Shown here: positions 1-8,098 of the stretch, in pieces
Numbering within the stretch: the first letter of the stretch is position 1
Layout of the letters: each line of letters begins with the position of its first letter
Source: Prado023 sp964418695
Lineage (GTDB): Bacteria > Actinomycetota > Actinomycetes > S36-B12 > CAIYMF01
Reading direction: 5' to 3'
DNA: 64,000 nucleotides
NCBI GenBank assembly: GCA_964418695.1
Contig: CAYQMN010000013.1
Coordinates: 1 to 64,000, forward strand
Translations under genes and position numbers: made by a program
Notes under the pieces: generated by a model
Seen by the model: the letters and a program-made list of their open reading frames with translations, nothing else
Told to the model about the DNA's origin: nothing
Database searches by the model: none

Positions 1-2
1 GG

Positions 3-140
3 CATTTCCGTCCTACGCCACGCTCACCAAACCCAACCCAGTCGGTGGATCAGGGTTCAGACGAGCTTGATGCCGCACGGCGGGCCTTGGGAATCGACCT
101 CGACGACGAGGAGGACCACCCGGGCGGCCATGGCGGGTGA
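3..140 (+). pseudogene. 3' end of an immunity-like gene, cut by the window edge
   Basis: The frame ending at the stop at 138-140 reads DELDAARRALGIDLDDEED and then a Gly/His tail. This is nearly identical to the C-terminus of the intact gene at 1620-2072 (DELDAARRALGIDSDHEED). Homology starts only near base 60; the residues before that do not resemble the intact copy. Both copies run straight into an Rhs repeat segment, so this is the 3' end of a duplicated immunity/Rhs junction. Whether a full gene lies to the left cannot be seen. Confidence 0.45.
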
Positions 141-1623
141 CCTCACGCGGACGACGACCACCGGCTTTGACGGTGGTGGTCGGGTGATCAGCTCGACGAT
201 GGTGGTGGAGGGTGCGCCTTCGGGGGATAGGGCGGTGCCGGAGACGACGACCACGTTTTGGCCGGAGACCGGGTTGACCAAGTCGGTGACCGCGGGTGGG
301 GCTACGGCGACCACGTCGTATGACGTGTTGGGTCGGGTGACCTCGCAGTCCGATGGGGCGGGCAATACCGCGACCACCGACTACGACAGCGCCGGCCGGG
401 TCAAGGTCACCAACGACGGAAAGGCGTCCACCAGCTACGGGTACGACGGTCAGGATGCGGCTGGGAAGGCGGAGTTCCGGGGGCTGGTGACGTCGAAGGC
501 GGTGGCCGGTCTGGTCGGGGCCCAGGGCGAGTTCAAGGCCGCCTACGACGCCGATGGCGCGCTGATGGTCGAGGTGCACCCGAACGGGATGACCGCCACC
601 ACGGTCTCGGATCCGGCTGGGCAGGTGCTGGATCAGACGTGGCGGGCCGCCGATGGGTCGCTGTTGACGCAGTCGACGCGGTCGTGGGGTTCGGATGGGA
701 ATGTGGTCACCGATTCTGGGTTGGGTCGGGAGAGCAGCTACCGCTATGACGGGGCGGATCGGCTGGTGCGGTCCAGCACGGTGTTGGAGATGGCCGGGTC
801 GTGCACGGTGCGTGAGTATGCCTTCGATGATGATTCGAATCGGACGGGGTTGAAGGTGTGGGCGGGGTCGGCGGGGGCGTGCCCGGCGGGCACCGGCACT
901 CCGGATAGCGCCAGTCCGCGCGGCTACGACAGCGCTGGGCGGGCGACCTTGTCCGGGTACGGCTATGACGATCTGGGTCGGACCCGGACCCTGCCAGGGG
1001 CGGACAGCCCGACTGGGGCTGAGGTGTCGTTCACGTACTTCGGGAATGATCTGGTCGCGTCGATGAGCGCCGGCACAACCACCCGGGCGTACGGGTTGGA
1101 CGCGCTTGGGCGGATCGCGTACTGGACCGACACCGTCAGTGGCTCGGCCGGGCCGACGAGTCGGAATCACTATGACGACGGCTCGGATTCTCCGGCGTGG
1201 ACCGAGAACGGGGATGGGACGTGGTCCCGTCCGGTGACCGGGATCGGCGGGAGCCTGGCCCTCACGGTCAGTGGGGATGCTGGTGGGCCGACCGCCACGA
1301 CCGGGCAGATCGCCGATCTGCATGGTGATGTGGTGGCCACGATCGCGAACACGGACGGGGCGAACACGCTGGCCAGCGCCACCACGTACACCGAGTACGG
1401 GGCCCAGGCCACGGCACCACCCAGGCCCGCTACGGGTGGATGGGTGGCAAGCAACGCCAGACCGAGGCCCTCACCGGGCTGCTGCCCATGGGCGTGCGCC
1501 TGTACTGGGAAGAGGTGCTCCAAGTGGTCCGTGTCCTCCGGCAGGATTGAGGTTGGACTTGATTATGGCCCCAAGACGTGGGATGTACTTCGTCATACAA
1601 TGGAGCCGAGGAGTCGAGAATGA
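67..1623 (+). pseudogene. Rhs/YD-repeat protein, decayed 3' part
   Basis: The translation is rich in YD-repeat units (YDVLGRV, YDSAGRV, YRYDGADRLVRS, YGYDDLGRTRTL), the beta-cage shell of Rhs toxins. The canonical core end (ARYGWMGGKQRQTEALTG, then GVRLY) is present, but in another frame. The frame changes near 1411-1421, consistent with one lost base in ACGGCACC. After GVRLY (about 1504) the usual DPATGR motif is missing, and the -1 frame stops at 1550. The original frame runs on to 1623, where its TGA overlaps the ATG of the next gene. No intact toxin tip follows the core. The frame is open to base 1, but Rhs homology begins at about 138, so the left limit is arbitrary. A sequencing indel could explain the first shift but not the lost motif. 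Confidence 0.7.
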
Positions 1624-2072
1624 CACCGTGGGACGCTATCCTCGCGCTGCTGATCCCGTTGTTCATCGCAGTTCTGCTGATCCTCTTCTTCAACAGGCCG
1701 AAACTCGACGACAGGGCTGTCTCGAGGCGAATAGCCCGACTGGATGAAGGCAAACATGCAGATATCCCGATCAGGTTCACCTCTGATCCGGAAGCGGCAC
1801 ATGGCTGGGCGCTGATCCTTCTCCGCGTTCATCCGTCTCGCGGGCGAGCCTGGAGCTACGATCCAAGACATGGAAGGTACATGACCGGGATTCTTGAAGG
1901 CGTCGAGAGGCCAGCACGCTTCTGGCCAGGTTGGGTGATTCTCCCGTCGACAGAAGAATTCTCGAAGGCGGAATGGATTGGAATTCGTGTAGATGAACTG
2001 GATGCCGCGCGACGCGCCCTGGGGATCGATTCCGACCACGAGGAAGACTCTCCGGGTAGGTATGGCGGATGA
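1620..2072 (+). CDS. Immunity-like protein with N-terminal membrane helix
   Basis: 150 residues. The N-terminus (MTPWDAILALLIPLFIAVLL) is one membrane helix, followed by a soluble domain with an acidic C-terminus. The start is the ATG at 1620, with GAGGAG about 7 bases upstream; it overlaps the stop of the decayed Rhs frame as ATGA. An overlapping gene directly after an Rhs C-terminus is the usual place for a cognate immunity protein, so that role is inferred from position only. G+C is lower than in host genes. The last 26 codons are repeated at 60-140. No family recognised. Confidence 0.6.
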   Translation: MTPWDAILALLIPLFIAVLLILFFNRPKLDDRAVSRRIARLDEGKHADIPIRFTSDPEAAHGWALILLRVHPSRGRAWSYDPRHGRYMTGILEGVERPARFWPGWVILPSTEEFSKAEWIGIRVDELDAARRALGIDSDHEEDSPGRYGG

Positions 2073-2364
2073 CCTCACTGCCAAGGCTTCCTGTACGCGG
2101 GATCTGGCGGTCGCGCGGGAGGTGTCGGGGTCGACGATCCGGACGTCGACCACGGGCTATGACGCGGATGGTGGGGTGATCAGCTCGGCGACGGTGGTGG
2201 AGGGTGCGCCCGCGGGGGACAGGGTGGTGCCGGAGACGACGAGCACCTATTGGCCGGAGACGGGGTTGACCAGGTCGGTGTCCGCGGGTGGGGCGACGGC
2301 GACCACGTCGTACGACGTGTTGGGTCGGGTGATCTCGCAGTTGGCGGCGAGCAGGGTTGCGTGA
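2062..2364 (+). pseudogene. Displaced Rhs repeat fragment (second copy)
   Basis: About 100 codons matching the beginning of the Rhs segment at 138-356: VVEGAPAGDRVVPETT, WPETGLTRSVSAGGATATTS and YDVLGRVISQ all have close counterparts. Homology ends sharply after the Ser-Gln of the YDVLGRV unit, where this copy reads LAASRVA and stops. It carries about 58 extra bases near its beginning relative to the first copy. Too short to be a functional Rhs shell. Such pieces are typical of orphan Rhs tip modules moved by recombination in the conserved core. Confidence 0.65.
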
Positions 2365-2442
2365 CGATGGATGCACTAACGAGCAGATTATTCGGGCGGC
2401 CGGGAGGACGAACCGAAAGATGAATCGGCTATCTGGAGTCAA

Positions 2443-2841
2443 GTGACAATGCTAATCTGGTGTAGGGATCGTCTGGTCCCCGAAAGGCATGTCTGGAGTT
2501 ACGACACCGAACGTCGCTCCTGGAGACGATGGACGTGGCGGATTGATTCTTCCGAAGCCGACGAGATGCCAACTGCGGGATGCGTGGTCGGGGAGGACCC
2601 GGACAGGATCGTCGCAGTCATAGAAGTAGAGTCGCGTCGCATCCTATTCGTAGGTACTGTCGAATTTGATCTGTCAAGAGGAGGGGTATTCACACATAGA
2701 TGTTGGGGAATCCTGTCCGAATTTCGAGCAGAGCAAGAGGGCAGGAGCGTTCGTGTGTGGAGGCTTGAGTTCTCTGAGCTTCACTTGAGGGAACCGTGGT
2801 ACATCGGAAAGCCGTGGGGTCGTGGTTTCCCCTCGCCGTGA
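2443..2841 (+). CDS. Small hypothetical protein, possible orphan immunity protein
   Basis: 132 residues, rich in Trp and Arg (for example WSYDTERRSWRRWTW), with no signal peptide or membrane helix. The GTG at 2443 follows GGAG at short spacing; an ATG six bases later is an alternative. Base composition is clearly less G+C-rich than host genes, which together with its place right after an Rhs fragment suggests an acquired cassette gene. No family recognised. Confidence 0.5.
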   Translation: MTMLIWCRDRLVPERHVWSYDTERRSWRRWTWRIDSSEADEMPTAGCVVGEDPDRIVAVIEVESRRILFVGTVEFDLSRGGVFTHRCWGILSEFRAEQEGRSVRVWRLEFSELHLREPWYIGKPWGRGFPSP

Positions 2842-2935
2842 TCGCGCTGCTTGCGTCGGGCGGCGGGCATATTGCCGATTCCCAGGCCAGGGATCTTTCG
2901 GCCTACGTGGAATGATTCCGGGCGCCTCTGGCCCG

Positions 2936-3269
2936 ATCAGGCACACGTTCTCGGCGGCCCGGACCCACTCCAGGCTGGCGAGGTAGTCGAACGTTGCCGG
3001 TGGGATCGACGACGCGGTCACGTCGAACGCCTCGAGGGCCTTGACCACCGGGAACGCGGCTGCCCGCCGCCGGGCCTCGGTGTTGTTGGACGCCTCCCGG
3101 GCGGTGATCCGGCATCCACGAGGGTGCGCCGGAACTCCTCGGGGTTCCATCGTTGGGCGCGGGCGGTGACCAGCAGCTCGGGGGCCAGCCGGCGCATCGC
3201 GGCCATCTTCAACCGCTTCAACCCGTCGGCCGGTTCCGCGGGCAGCGGTGGCGGGGTGGTGGCGGTCAC
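2936..3269 (-). pseudogene. istB: IS21-family istB remnant, frameshifted and truncated
   Basis: On the minus strand a GTG at 3269 opens a frame reading LKRLKMAAMRRLAPELLVTA and then RWNPEEFRRTLVDA. One base appears lost near 3110, after which another frame continues TAREASNNTEARRRAAAFPV and FDYLASLEWVRAAENVCLIG. This is the start of the IstB helper ATPase of IS21 elements. Homology stops right after LIGP, so the Walker A lysine and the rest of the AAA+ domain are missing. A short frame ending at 3276, just upstream, may be the last codons of istA (weak). Not functional. Confidence 0.65.
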
Positions 3270-3538
3270 GCCGGATCACCCCCCGTGGTCGATGCGGTAG
3301 GCGTCCAACGAGTGGGTCGGCACGACCGGCAGGGTCATGCACCAGCGCCTGCTCCGAGTGTCATCGCGCGTCGCCAACGAGGTGGGCAAGATAGTGGGCC
3401 GGCCGACCGGGTGAGTACTACTGTCGTTCTCGTACGAAGAAGGCCAGCGGCAGCACGCACGCAAATCTGACCCATAGGTGAGGCCACCATGAGTGCTTCA
3501 ACTATCACCTCAATATCAAGTAGGAAAGGGGCCGAGCC

Positions 3539-4054
3539 GTGCGATGGGTGAGGCCTTGGGAGCGCGCCGCGTTGGGTGGTGCGTCCAATGCGGTGCTCGC
3601 TGCTGTCGAGGAAGGCTTTTCTGAGAGTCGCGCCTGTACCATGTCGAGGCGAGTCGCCGAGGTGGAACTTCGGCCGAGAATCGGAGTTCCCGTTGATCAG
3701 CGAGCTCTAGATTGGGATCTGCTCCGCGTTGCAATCGCAGGTGGCCCAGGACCGTTCGCTTTCTATTTGACTGCTTGGGCCGAGCCAGCCGATGTCTTGG
3801 AGGCATGGATCTCGACTCCTTTCGGCGATCTGGAGATGGTGCTCTATCCTGATTCAGATGACATTGATCGATACTGCACAAAGGTGTCCGAAAGCATCCG
3901 TGCACTTCTCGATGCGGAGATGTGTGTGCGACTCGATGCCAATGGAAGCGTCTCGCTGAGCCCACTACCTGAGGCTGCAGTGTGGGGACCCGACAACTCC
4001 TCGATCCAGTTTGCCTGCCAGGACGGAGTGCCATTTGTGAGGTGGATCGTGTGA
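3539..4054 (+). CDS. Hypothetical protein in the Rhs-associated segment
   Basis: 171 residues. The start is the GTG at 3539, preceded by AGGAAAGGGG about 8 bases upstream. The sequence is acidic and looks soluble (FAFYLTAWAEPADVLEAWIS, YPDSDDIDRYCTKV), without obvious membrane segments. G+C is low compared with host genes. It lies behind the istB remnant in the same orientation as the Rhs pieces, so an orphan immunity role is possible but unproven. No family recognised. Confidence 0.55.
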   Translation: MRWVRPWERAALGGASNAVLAAVEEGFSESRACTMSRRVAEVELRPRIGVPVDQRALDWDLLRVAIAGGPGPFAFYLTAWAEPADVLEAWISTPFGDLEMVLYPDSDDIDRYCTKVSESIRALLDAEMCVRLDANGSVSLSPLPEAAVWGPDNSSIQFACQDGVPFVRWIV

Positions 4055-4199
4055 CGTGCGAGCCGGTCACGATACGACCTCGACGGGTGAAATCGGTGGC
4101 GCTCGGCCATCTGGCTGGCACGGATGCCACGCTCACCTCTGCCGCATTCGTTCCTGTTAGCTTTCCCGCATATCGCGTCCGGCATTCGATCGTTCGGGA

Positions 4200-4472
4200 A
4201 TGGGTGGTGAGGCGATGGGTGTCCCAGACGAGGCGTGGGGATCGTCGGTCTTGGCTTGTTCACTGGTGATGTGCGGGATTGGCCGCTTCGTTCTGGGCGT
4301 CATCGACGGGGGATCCCTCCATCGGCTGCTGCGTGCTGGGGAAAGTGCTCGGGCGACGCATGTTCCGAAAGCACGGATGGTGGTGGGTAGATTGATTGAT
4401 GCGGTCCACCCGAGATTGCAATTCACCGGGATCACCATCGTGGGGGTGAATGTCGATGCTGCAAGACGTTGA
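4200..4472 (+). CDS. Small hypothetical protein
   Basis: 90 residues beginning MGGEAMGVPDEAWGSS; the ATG at 4215 is an alternative start. It overlaps the next frame by 23 bases, as a translationally coupled pair would. There is one moderately hydrophobic stretch near residues 17-38. Composition is intermediate between the foreign segment and the host. No homologue recognised; it may be a chance frame. Confidence 0.35.
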   Translation: MGGEAMGVPDEAWGSSVLACSLVMCGIGRFVLGVIDGGSLHRLLRAGESARATHVPKARMVVGRLIDAVHPRLQFTGITIVGVNVDAARR

Positions 4473-4758
4473 GCCAACTCCGCCGTTCTTCCTGGTCGAA
4501 GCATTCGGGCATGTGAATCATGTCGAGTCCCTTGATGACCTCCTCAATCTTGAGCCCATGATGGTCGAGGAGACCACCGTTCTGACGGATTCGGAGGGAA
4601 GGCTGCTCTCCTGGAACGGGCCGGACCCGGCCGACGGCGTCAGTGTCGTGGGTGCTCCAGGAAGTGCGGAACGGATACTCGAACGGCTCGGACTTCCCAG
4701 GTGGCCCGTCGGCGTCGACGATCTGGAGGTACTCAACCGCCACCGGCGATCCTGGTGA
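4450..4758 (+). CDS. Small hypothetical acidic protein
   Basis: 102 residues from the ATG at 4450. A GGGGGTG motif sits closer than usual to this ATG, so the ATG at 4456 is equally possible. The protein is acidic (SLDDLLNLEPMMVEETTVLT) and has no membrane helix. Its size and position at the right end of the Rhs segment fit an orphan immunity gene, but no family is recognised. 4759-5033 holds no supported gene. Confidence 0.4.
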   Translation: MSMLQDVEPTPPFFLVEAFGHVNHVESLDDLLNLEPMMVEETTVLTDSEGRLLSWNGPDPADGVSVVGAPGSAERILERLGLPRWPVGVDDLEVLNRHRRSW

Positions 4759-5033
4759 GCGCGACCGCACCAGCATGCGCCACCGCAAGGGCGCAATCTC
4801 CACCTCGCCAACATGCCGGTAGCGTGCATCGGCAGGAAGACGGGTGGTGACTTCCGATGGCTGGGCCTGAGGGACGGCTCGAGCGACAGTTCGCGGTCCT
4901 GGTCCAGTGCAAGACGGCCAGTCGGGTGTCGACACGGCACTCTGGCCGCGCCGCGCGCCCCCCTTCTGCGATTTCGCCGGTGCCTCGGTGCTGTGGGACC
5001 ATCGACCGATCCCCAACCTGTCGAGGAGACACC

Positions 5034-5108
5034 ATGAGCAAGCGCGCCCGCAAGCGCCGGTCTCGCAAGGGCAAGGCCGCCAACCGCGGTCGTCGTCCCA
5101 ACGCCTGA
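5034..5108 (+). CDS. 50S ribosomal protein bL37
   Basis: A 24-residue, very basic peptide: MSKRARKRRSRK, then GKAANRGRRPNA. From memory it matches mycobacterial bL37, the small actinobacterial large-subunit protein, in length and in the KRxRKxRxRK pattern and the Gly-x-Arg-Pro-Asn-Ala end. GAGGAG lies 5 bases before the ATG. It stands alone, and most gene finders would miss it because of its size. It should act in the large ribosomal subunit. Confidence 0.85.
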   Translation: MSKRARKRRSRKGKAANRGRRPNA

Positions 5109-5199
5109 GCACCGCCGAGTCTGCGCTGGGTGGCCGGCAGCCCTGCGCCGGCCCCAGCGCACTCGCATCTCCGGGCGCTGGCCTCTCTATGGTGGCCCG

Positions 5200-5613
5200 G
5201 TGACCGTCGCCACCTTCACCGTCACCGTCGACGACACCGCCCAGGCACTGGGTAGCGGGGACGTGCCTGTGCTGGGCACGCCACGGCTCCTGGCGTGGAT
5301 GGAGCAGGCAACCGTGCTGGCCGCTGCGCCCCATCTGGCGCCGGGCGGCACCACGGTCGGCGTCCAGGTTGAGCTCACCCACAGTCGCGCCAGCCGCGTG
5401 GGCACGCGGGTGCACGTGGAGGTCATCGAGATCGAGGTGGGGGAGCGTCAGCTGATCCTCCACGTCGTCGCCCGCGAAGAGTCGCCGGCTGCGGCATCCC
5501 CGGGCGGGACGGTCCCGGGCCAACCCGGCGCCGAGATCGGTCGCGCCCGCGTGGTCCGGGCCCGCGTGGACCGCGAGCGCTTCCTCGCCCGACTCGCCGA
5601 CGACCGCAGCTGA
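5200..5613 (+). CDS. Hotdog-fold thioesterase-like protein
   Basis: 137 residues from a GTG. The motifs VPVLGTPRLLAWMEQATVLA and VGVQVELTHSRASRVGTRV resemble the fluoroacetyl-CoA-specific (FlK-like) branch of hotdog thioesterases, where a Glu-containing helix packs against the acyl-CoA site. The substrate cannot be predicted. TATGGT lies 6 bases before the GTG, so the transcript is probably leaderless. The next gene faces it; the 157-base gap between them holds a short direct repeat at about 5668-5701. Confidence 0.65.
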   Translation: MTVATFTVTVDDTAQALGSGDVPVLGTPRLLAWMEQATVLAAAPHLAPGGTTVGVQVELTHSRASRVGTRVHVEVIEIEVGERQLILHVVAREESPAAASPGGTVPGQPGAEIGRARVVRARVDRERFLARLADDRS

Positions 5614-5770
5614 GCGCGGCGGCCGTGCTGGCCCGCCGTGACGGCTTTCGCGAGGTGGCCGATCCCGGTCCGCTCCCGCGGCCGGTCCGCTCCCGCGGAC
5701 GGCCGATGCCGCCTCGCAGCGCATCAGGCAACGCGCGCGCCACCACCCCGCCGTCGAGCACGGTGATCGG

Positions 5771-6937
5771 TCAGATGGTGGCCGCCAAGTCTCGGACGAG
5801 TGTCTCCACACCTCTGAGTTGCCGATCGACCTCGTGCAGCGTGGCGGTCGCGGGCAGCTCGATCCGGGCGCCGAACATGCATTCGTGGAAGGGCCCTTGG
5901 GCGACCTTCATCCCCCAGCCCTTGCCCAACCACGTCGGGGCACCGTCCTCCACGACCGACAGCCAGTGCTGTCGGTCGATCGGGTGCTTCGGGCGGGCTG
6001 ATGTCGTCTGCCAAGGCCGGCCGTCGCCAGCCCTCTTCCCGGTGGCATCGAGGACGTGCGCGCTGAACATGCGGTGCAAGAGAGCCCAGTCGAAGTGCTC
6101 GGAGGTGTCGGTGTCCGCCAAGCGCAGGCCGACGAGGATGACCGGACCCCGCAGCCGGTCGCGATAGGGCCGGTTCGGATCGGGCTGCCATTCGTACGCG
6201 GTCATCCCCTCCTGGAGCTCGGCGGTGACCGCATGGGTCGGATTGCTCGCGGTCGCCCACAAGCGGACCGCCCAGCTGCCTCCACCAGACGAAGGGGCCA
6301 TGTCGTGGTCCAGCTCGCACCACGAGTCGGCTTGCGTTGCCAACCACGCGATCCGCGCACGCAGATCGAGCTCCATGCCAGAGGGAGTGTCGGTGACCTC
6401 GTTCCAGATCGTCTGCCCGTCGAGGGGTGGGACCAGCGCGTCCAGCTGGCCGATCCACGCGCGTGCGGTGGCCCTGACCCAGGCGTTCGCACTGGTCGTG
6501 TAGACGTCCAGCACCTTCTCCCAGGTCAGCGATGCCCAGCGGGGATGGCGCTGCAGGTCCACGGGCAGTCGTTGCAGATGCAGCACCGAGTAAGACTCCA
6601 GCACCGGGAAGGTGTGCAGGTAGCGGTCCAGCTGTCGCGGGCCCAGGTCGGACAGGAGCTTGGCTTCGATCGCTGCCACCGGGGTGCCGTCGCGCTCGAG
6701 GAGTACGTCCAATCGGTCAGCACGCCGGCCGGGGATGGTCACCTCGCGTCGAATGCTGGTGAACGTGACGCCAAGGAGCGCCTCCAGAGGAGCGGGATCC
6801 GTGGCAACCAGAGTCGCCAGCAGATCACTCCACCGGTTCTCGGCAGACCCGGGGATGAGGAACGACAGGGTCGGCGCAGCGCCCCTGCGTGGCCGGACGA
6901 CCTCCACCTGGGAGTGGTCGACTTGCTCCTCCGCCAC
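5771..6937 (-). CDS. PD-(D/E)XK nuclease-like protein
   Basis: 388 residues. An N-terminal region with RRADRLDVLLERDG and then AAIEAKLLSDLGPRQLDRYL gives Asp76, Glu91 and Lys93 in the D-x(n)-E-x-K order of PD-(D/E)XK nucleases. The C-terminal half (WASLTWEKVLDVY, EHFDWALLHRMFSAHV) is unfamiliar. The GTG at 6937 was chosen as the longest sensible frame; no clear ribosome site precedes it and shorter starts are possible. No methylase or ATPase lies next to it. Nuclease activity is inferred from the motif alone. Confidence 0.55.
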   Translation of the reverse strand: MAEEQVDHSQVEVVRPRRGAAPTLSFLIPGSAENRWSDLLATLVATDPAPLEALLGVTFTSIRREVTIPGRRADRLDVLLERDGTPVAAIEAKLLSDLGPRQLDRYLHTFPVLESYSVLHLQRLPVDLQRHPRWASLTWEKVLDVYTTSANAWVRATARAWIGQLDALVPPLDGQTIWNEVTDTPSGMELDLRARIAWLATQADSWCELDHDMAPSSGGGSWAVRLWATASNPTHAVTAELQEGMTAYEWQPDPNRPYRDRLRGPVILVGLRLADTDTSEHFDWALLHRMFSAHVLDATGKRAGDGRPWQTTSARPKHPIDRQHWLSVVEDGAPTWLGKGWGMKVAQGPFHECMFGARIELPATATLHEVDRQLRGVETLVRDLAATI

Positions 6938-7126
6938 GCCACAGGAGTCTAGGGAGCGGTCCGGCCCTTCTCTCGTCACGTCGCTGTGGCGTCCAGCAGC
7001 CCACCGAACGCCGCGCGACCCTTGCGGGAGCCTTAACCGAGCGATCACCGTGCCGTTCCCGAGTCGGCACCTACCGTTCTGGCAGCCCAGCGCCTCGGCG
7101 ACTGGGACCCACCCGGAAGGACGCAC

Positions 7127-7885
7127 ATGTCGCTCAAGCTCCGCTCGGCCGCCACGGTGGCTCTGGCCTGCACCCTCGCCGTCACCTCGGCGGGTGGGAT
7201 GGCCGCCGCCCACCAGGGGCCGCACGGCAAGCCCGCCGCGCACGCCAAGCACGTCAAGGTCGTGAAGCCCGCCAAGCCGGCCAAGTCCGTCGCCTACAAG
7301 AACACCTGCAAGGTGAAGAAGGCCGCGCTGCCCAGCAGCGTGGAGGGGGCGCCCGCGCTGTTCACACCCAAGGCCTTCAAGCCGCACACCGGCGCCAAGG
7401 GCGTCTACATCTGGCACGAGAAGGCCGGCTGGCGGGTCCGCGTGACCCACGACCTGACCAACCCGTCCACTACGACCGCCAAGGGCAAGGTCGTGCCCGG
7501 CAAGCCGGTCCTCGTCGAGTTCCGCGGCAAGATCACGTCGACCAAGAAGCTGACCGGCGTGCGCACCGTGCGCCTGGAGGACCGCCAGCGCGGCGAGTGG
7601 GTGTCGGTCAAGCGGCACCAGCGCAAGACCCTCGACTTCCGCTTCGTGAACGGCGGCTTCGTCGACGGGATCAACTTCAACGCCGGCTGCTCGGGCAAGC
7701 TCACGTTCACCGTCTCCCAGGTCGTCCGCGACGCCTCGGGCAAGGTGACCAGCCGGGTGGCGGTGCCCGTGTTCGTCGGCCAGGCGCCGACCACGCTGAC
7801 CAGCGCGACCACCCCGGCGCTGGTCACCACGCCGACCGCGTCGAAGGTCACGATCCTGCGTGCGCCGGTGGCCAAGAAGTCCTGA
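7127..7885 (+). CDS. Secreted Lys-rich protein of unknown function
   Basis: 252 residues. Residues 1-29 form a signal peptide (basic start, Ala/Leu core, cleavage likely near GGMAAAH). A Lys/Ala/Pro-rich stretch follows (about 30-65), then a beta-rich domain containing two Cys that could form a disulfide (KNTCKVKK and FNAGCSGKL). GGAAGGA lies 5 bases before the ATG. It is probably exported. No family recognised. A strong hairpin follows the gene. Confidence 0.6.
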   Translation: MSLKLRSAATVALACTLAVTSAGGMAAAHQGPHGKPAAHAKHVKVVKPAKPAKSVAYKNTCKVKKAALPSSVEGAPALFTPKAFKPHTGAKGVYIWHEKAGWRVRVTHDLTNPSTTTAKGKVVPGKPVLVEFRGKITSTKKLTGVRTVRLEDRQRGEWVSVKRHQRKTLDFRFVNGGFVDGINFNAGCSGKLTFTVSQVVRDASGKVTSRVAVPVFVGQAPTTLTSATTPALVTTPTASKVTILRAPVAKKS

Positions 7886-7897
7886 TCCGACCCACCA

Positions 7898-7943
7898 GCG
7901 CGGGCCCCGGCCCCGGTCCTCGCGGCCGGCCCGGGGCCCGCGC
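7898..7943 (+). terminator. GC-rich hairpin after the secreted-protein gene
   Basis: A perfect 13-bp inverted repeat (GCGCGGGCCCCGG at 7898-7910 against its complement at 7931-7943) with a 20-base loop, 13 bases after the stop at 7885. There is no T-run, which is common for actinobacterial terminators. Just downstream, at about 7970-8010, a 20-bp GC-rich unit is repeated twice in tandem. Confidence 0.5.
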
Positions 7944-8098
7944 CGTGCCCGCGACCCGTCGCAGCCTCCGGCCCGCCGCCCAGCCCGCCGGCCCGCCGCC
8001 CAGCCCGCCGGCCCAGCCGCTCGACGCGCCGAGGTGTCCCCCGCGGGGCGCGAGTGCGCGGCTAGAGTGGGTGGAGGCCGGCAGGGAGGACGACGACC

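Noticed and set aside
13..1323. A 436-codon minus-strand frame over the Rhs segment
   Set aside because: It is Arg/Pro-rich shadow sequence; the plus strand carries clear YD repeats.
2674..3342. Single 222-codon minus-strand protein
   Set aside because: Only its central part matches IstB, after a frame change; the flanks are out-of-frame sequence, so it is treated as a remnant.
3844..4263. Minus-strand frame opposite the hypothetical gene at 3539-4054
   Set aside because: No ribosome site or motif; the plus-strand gene has a good ribosome site and more protein-like composition.
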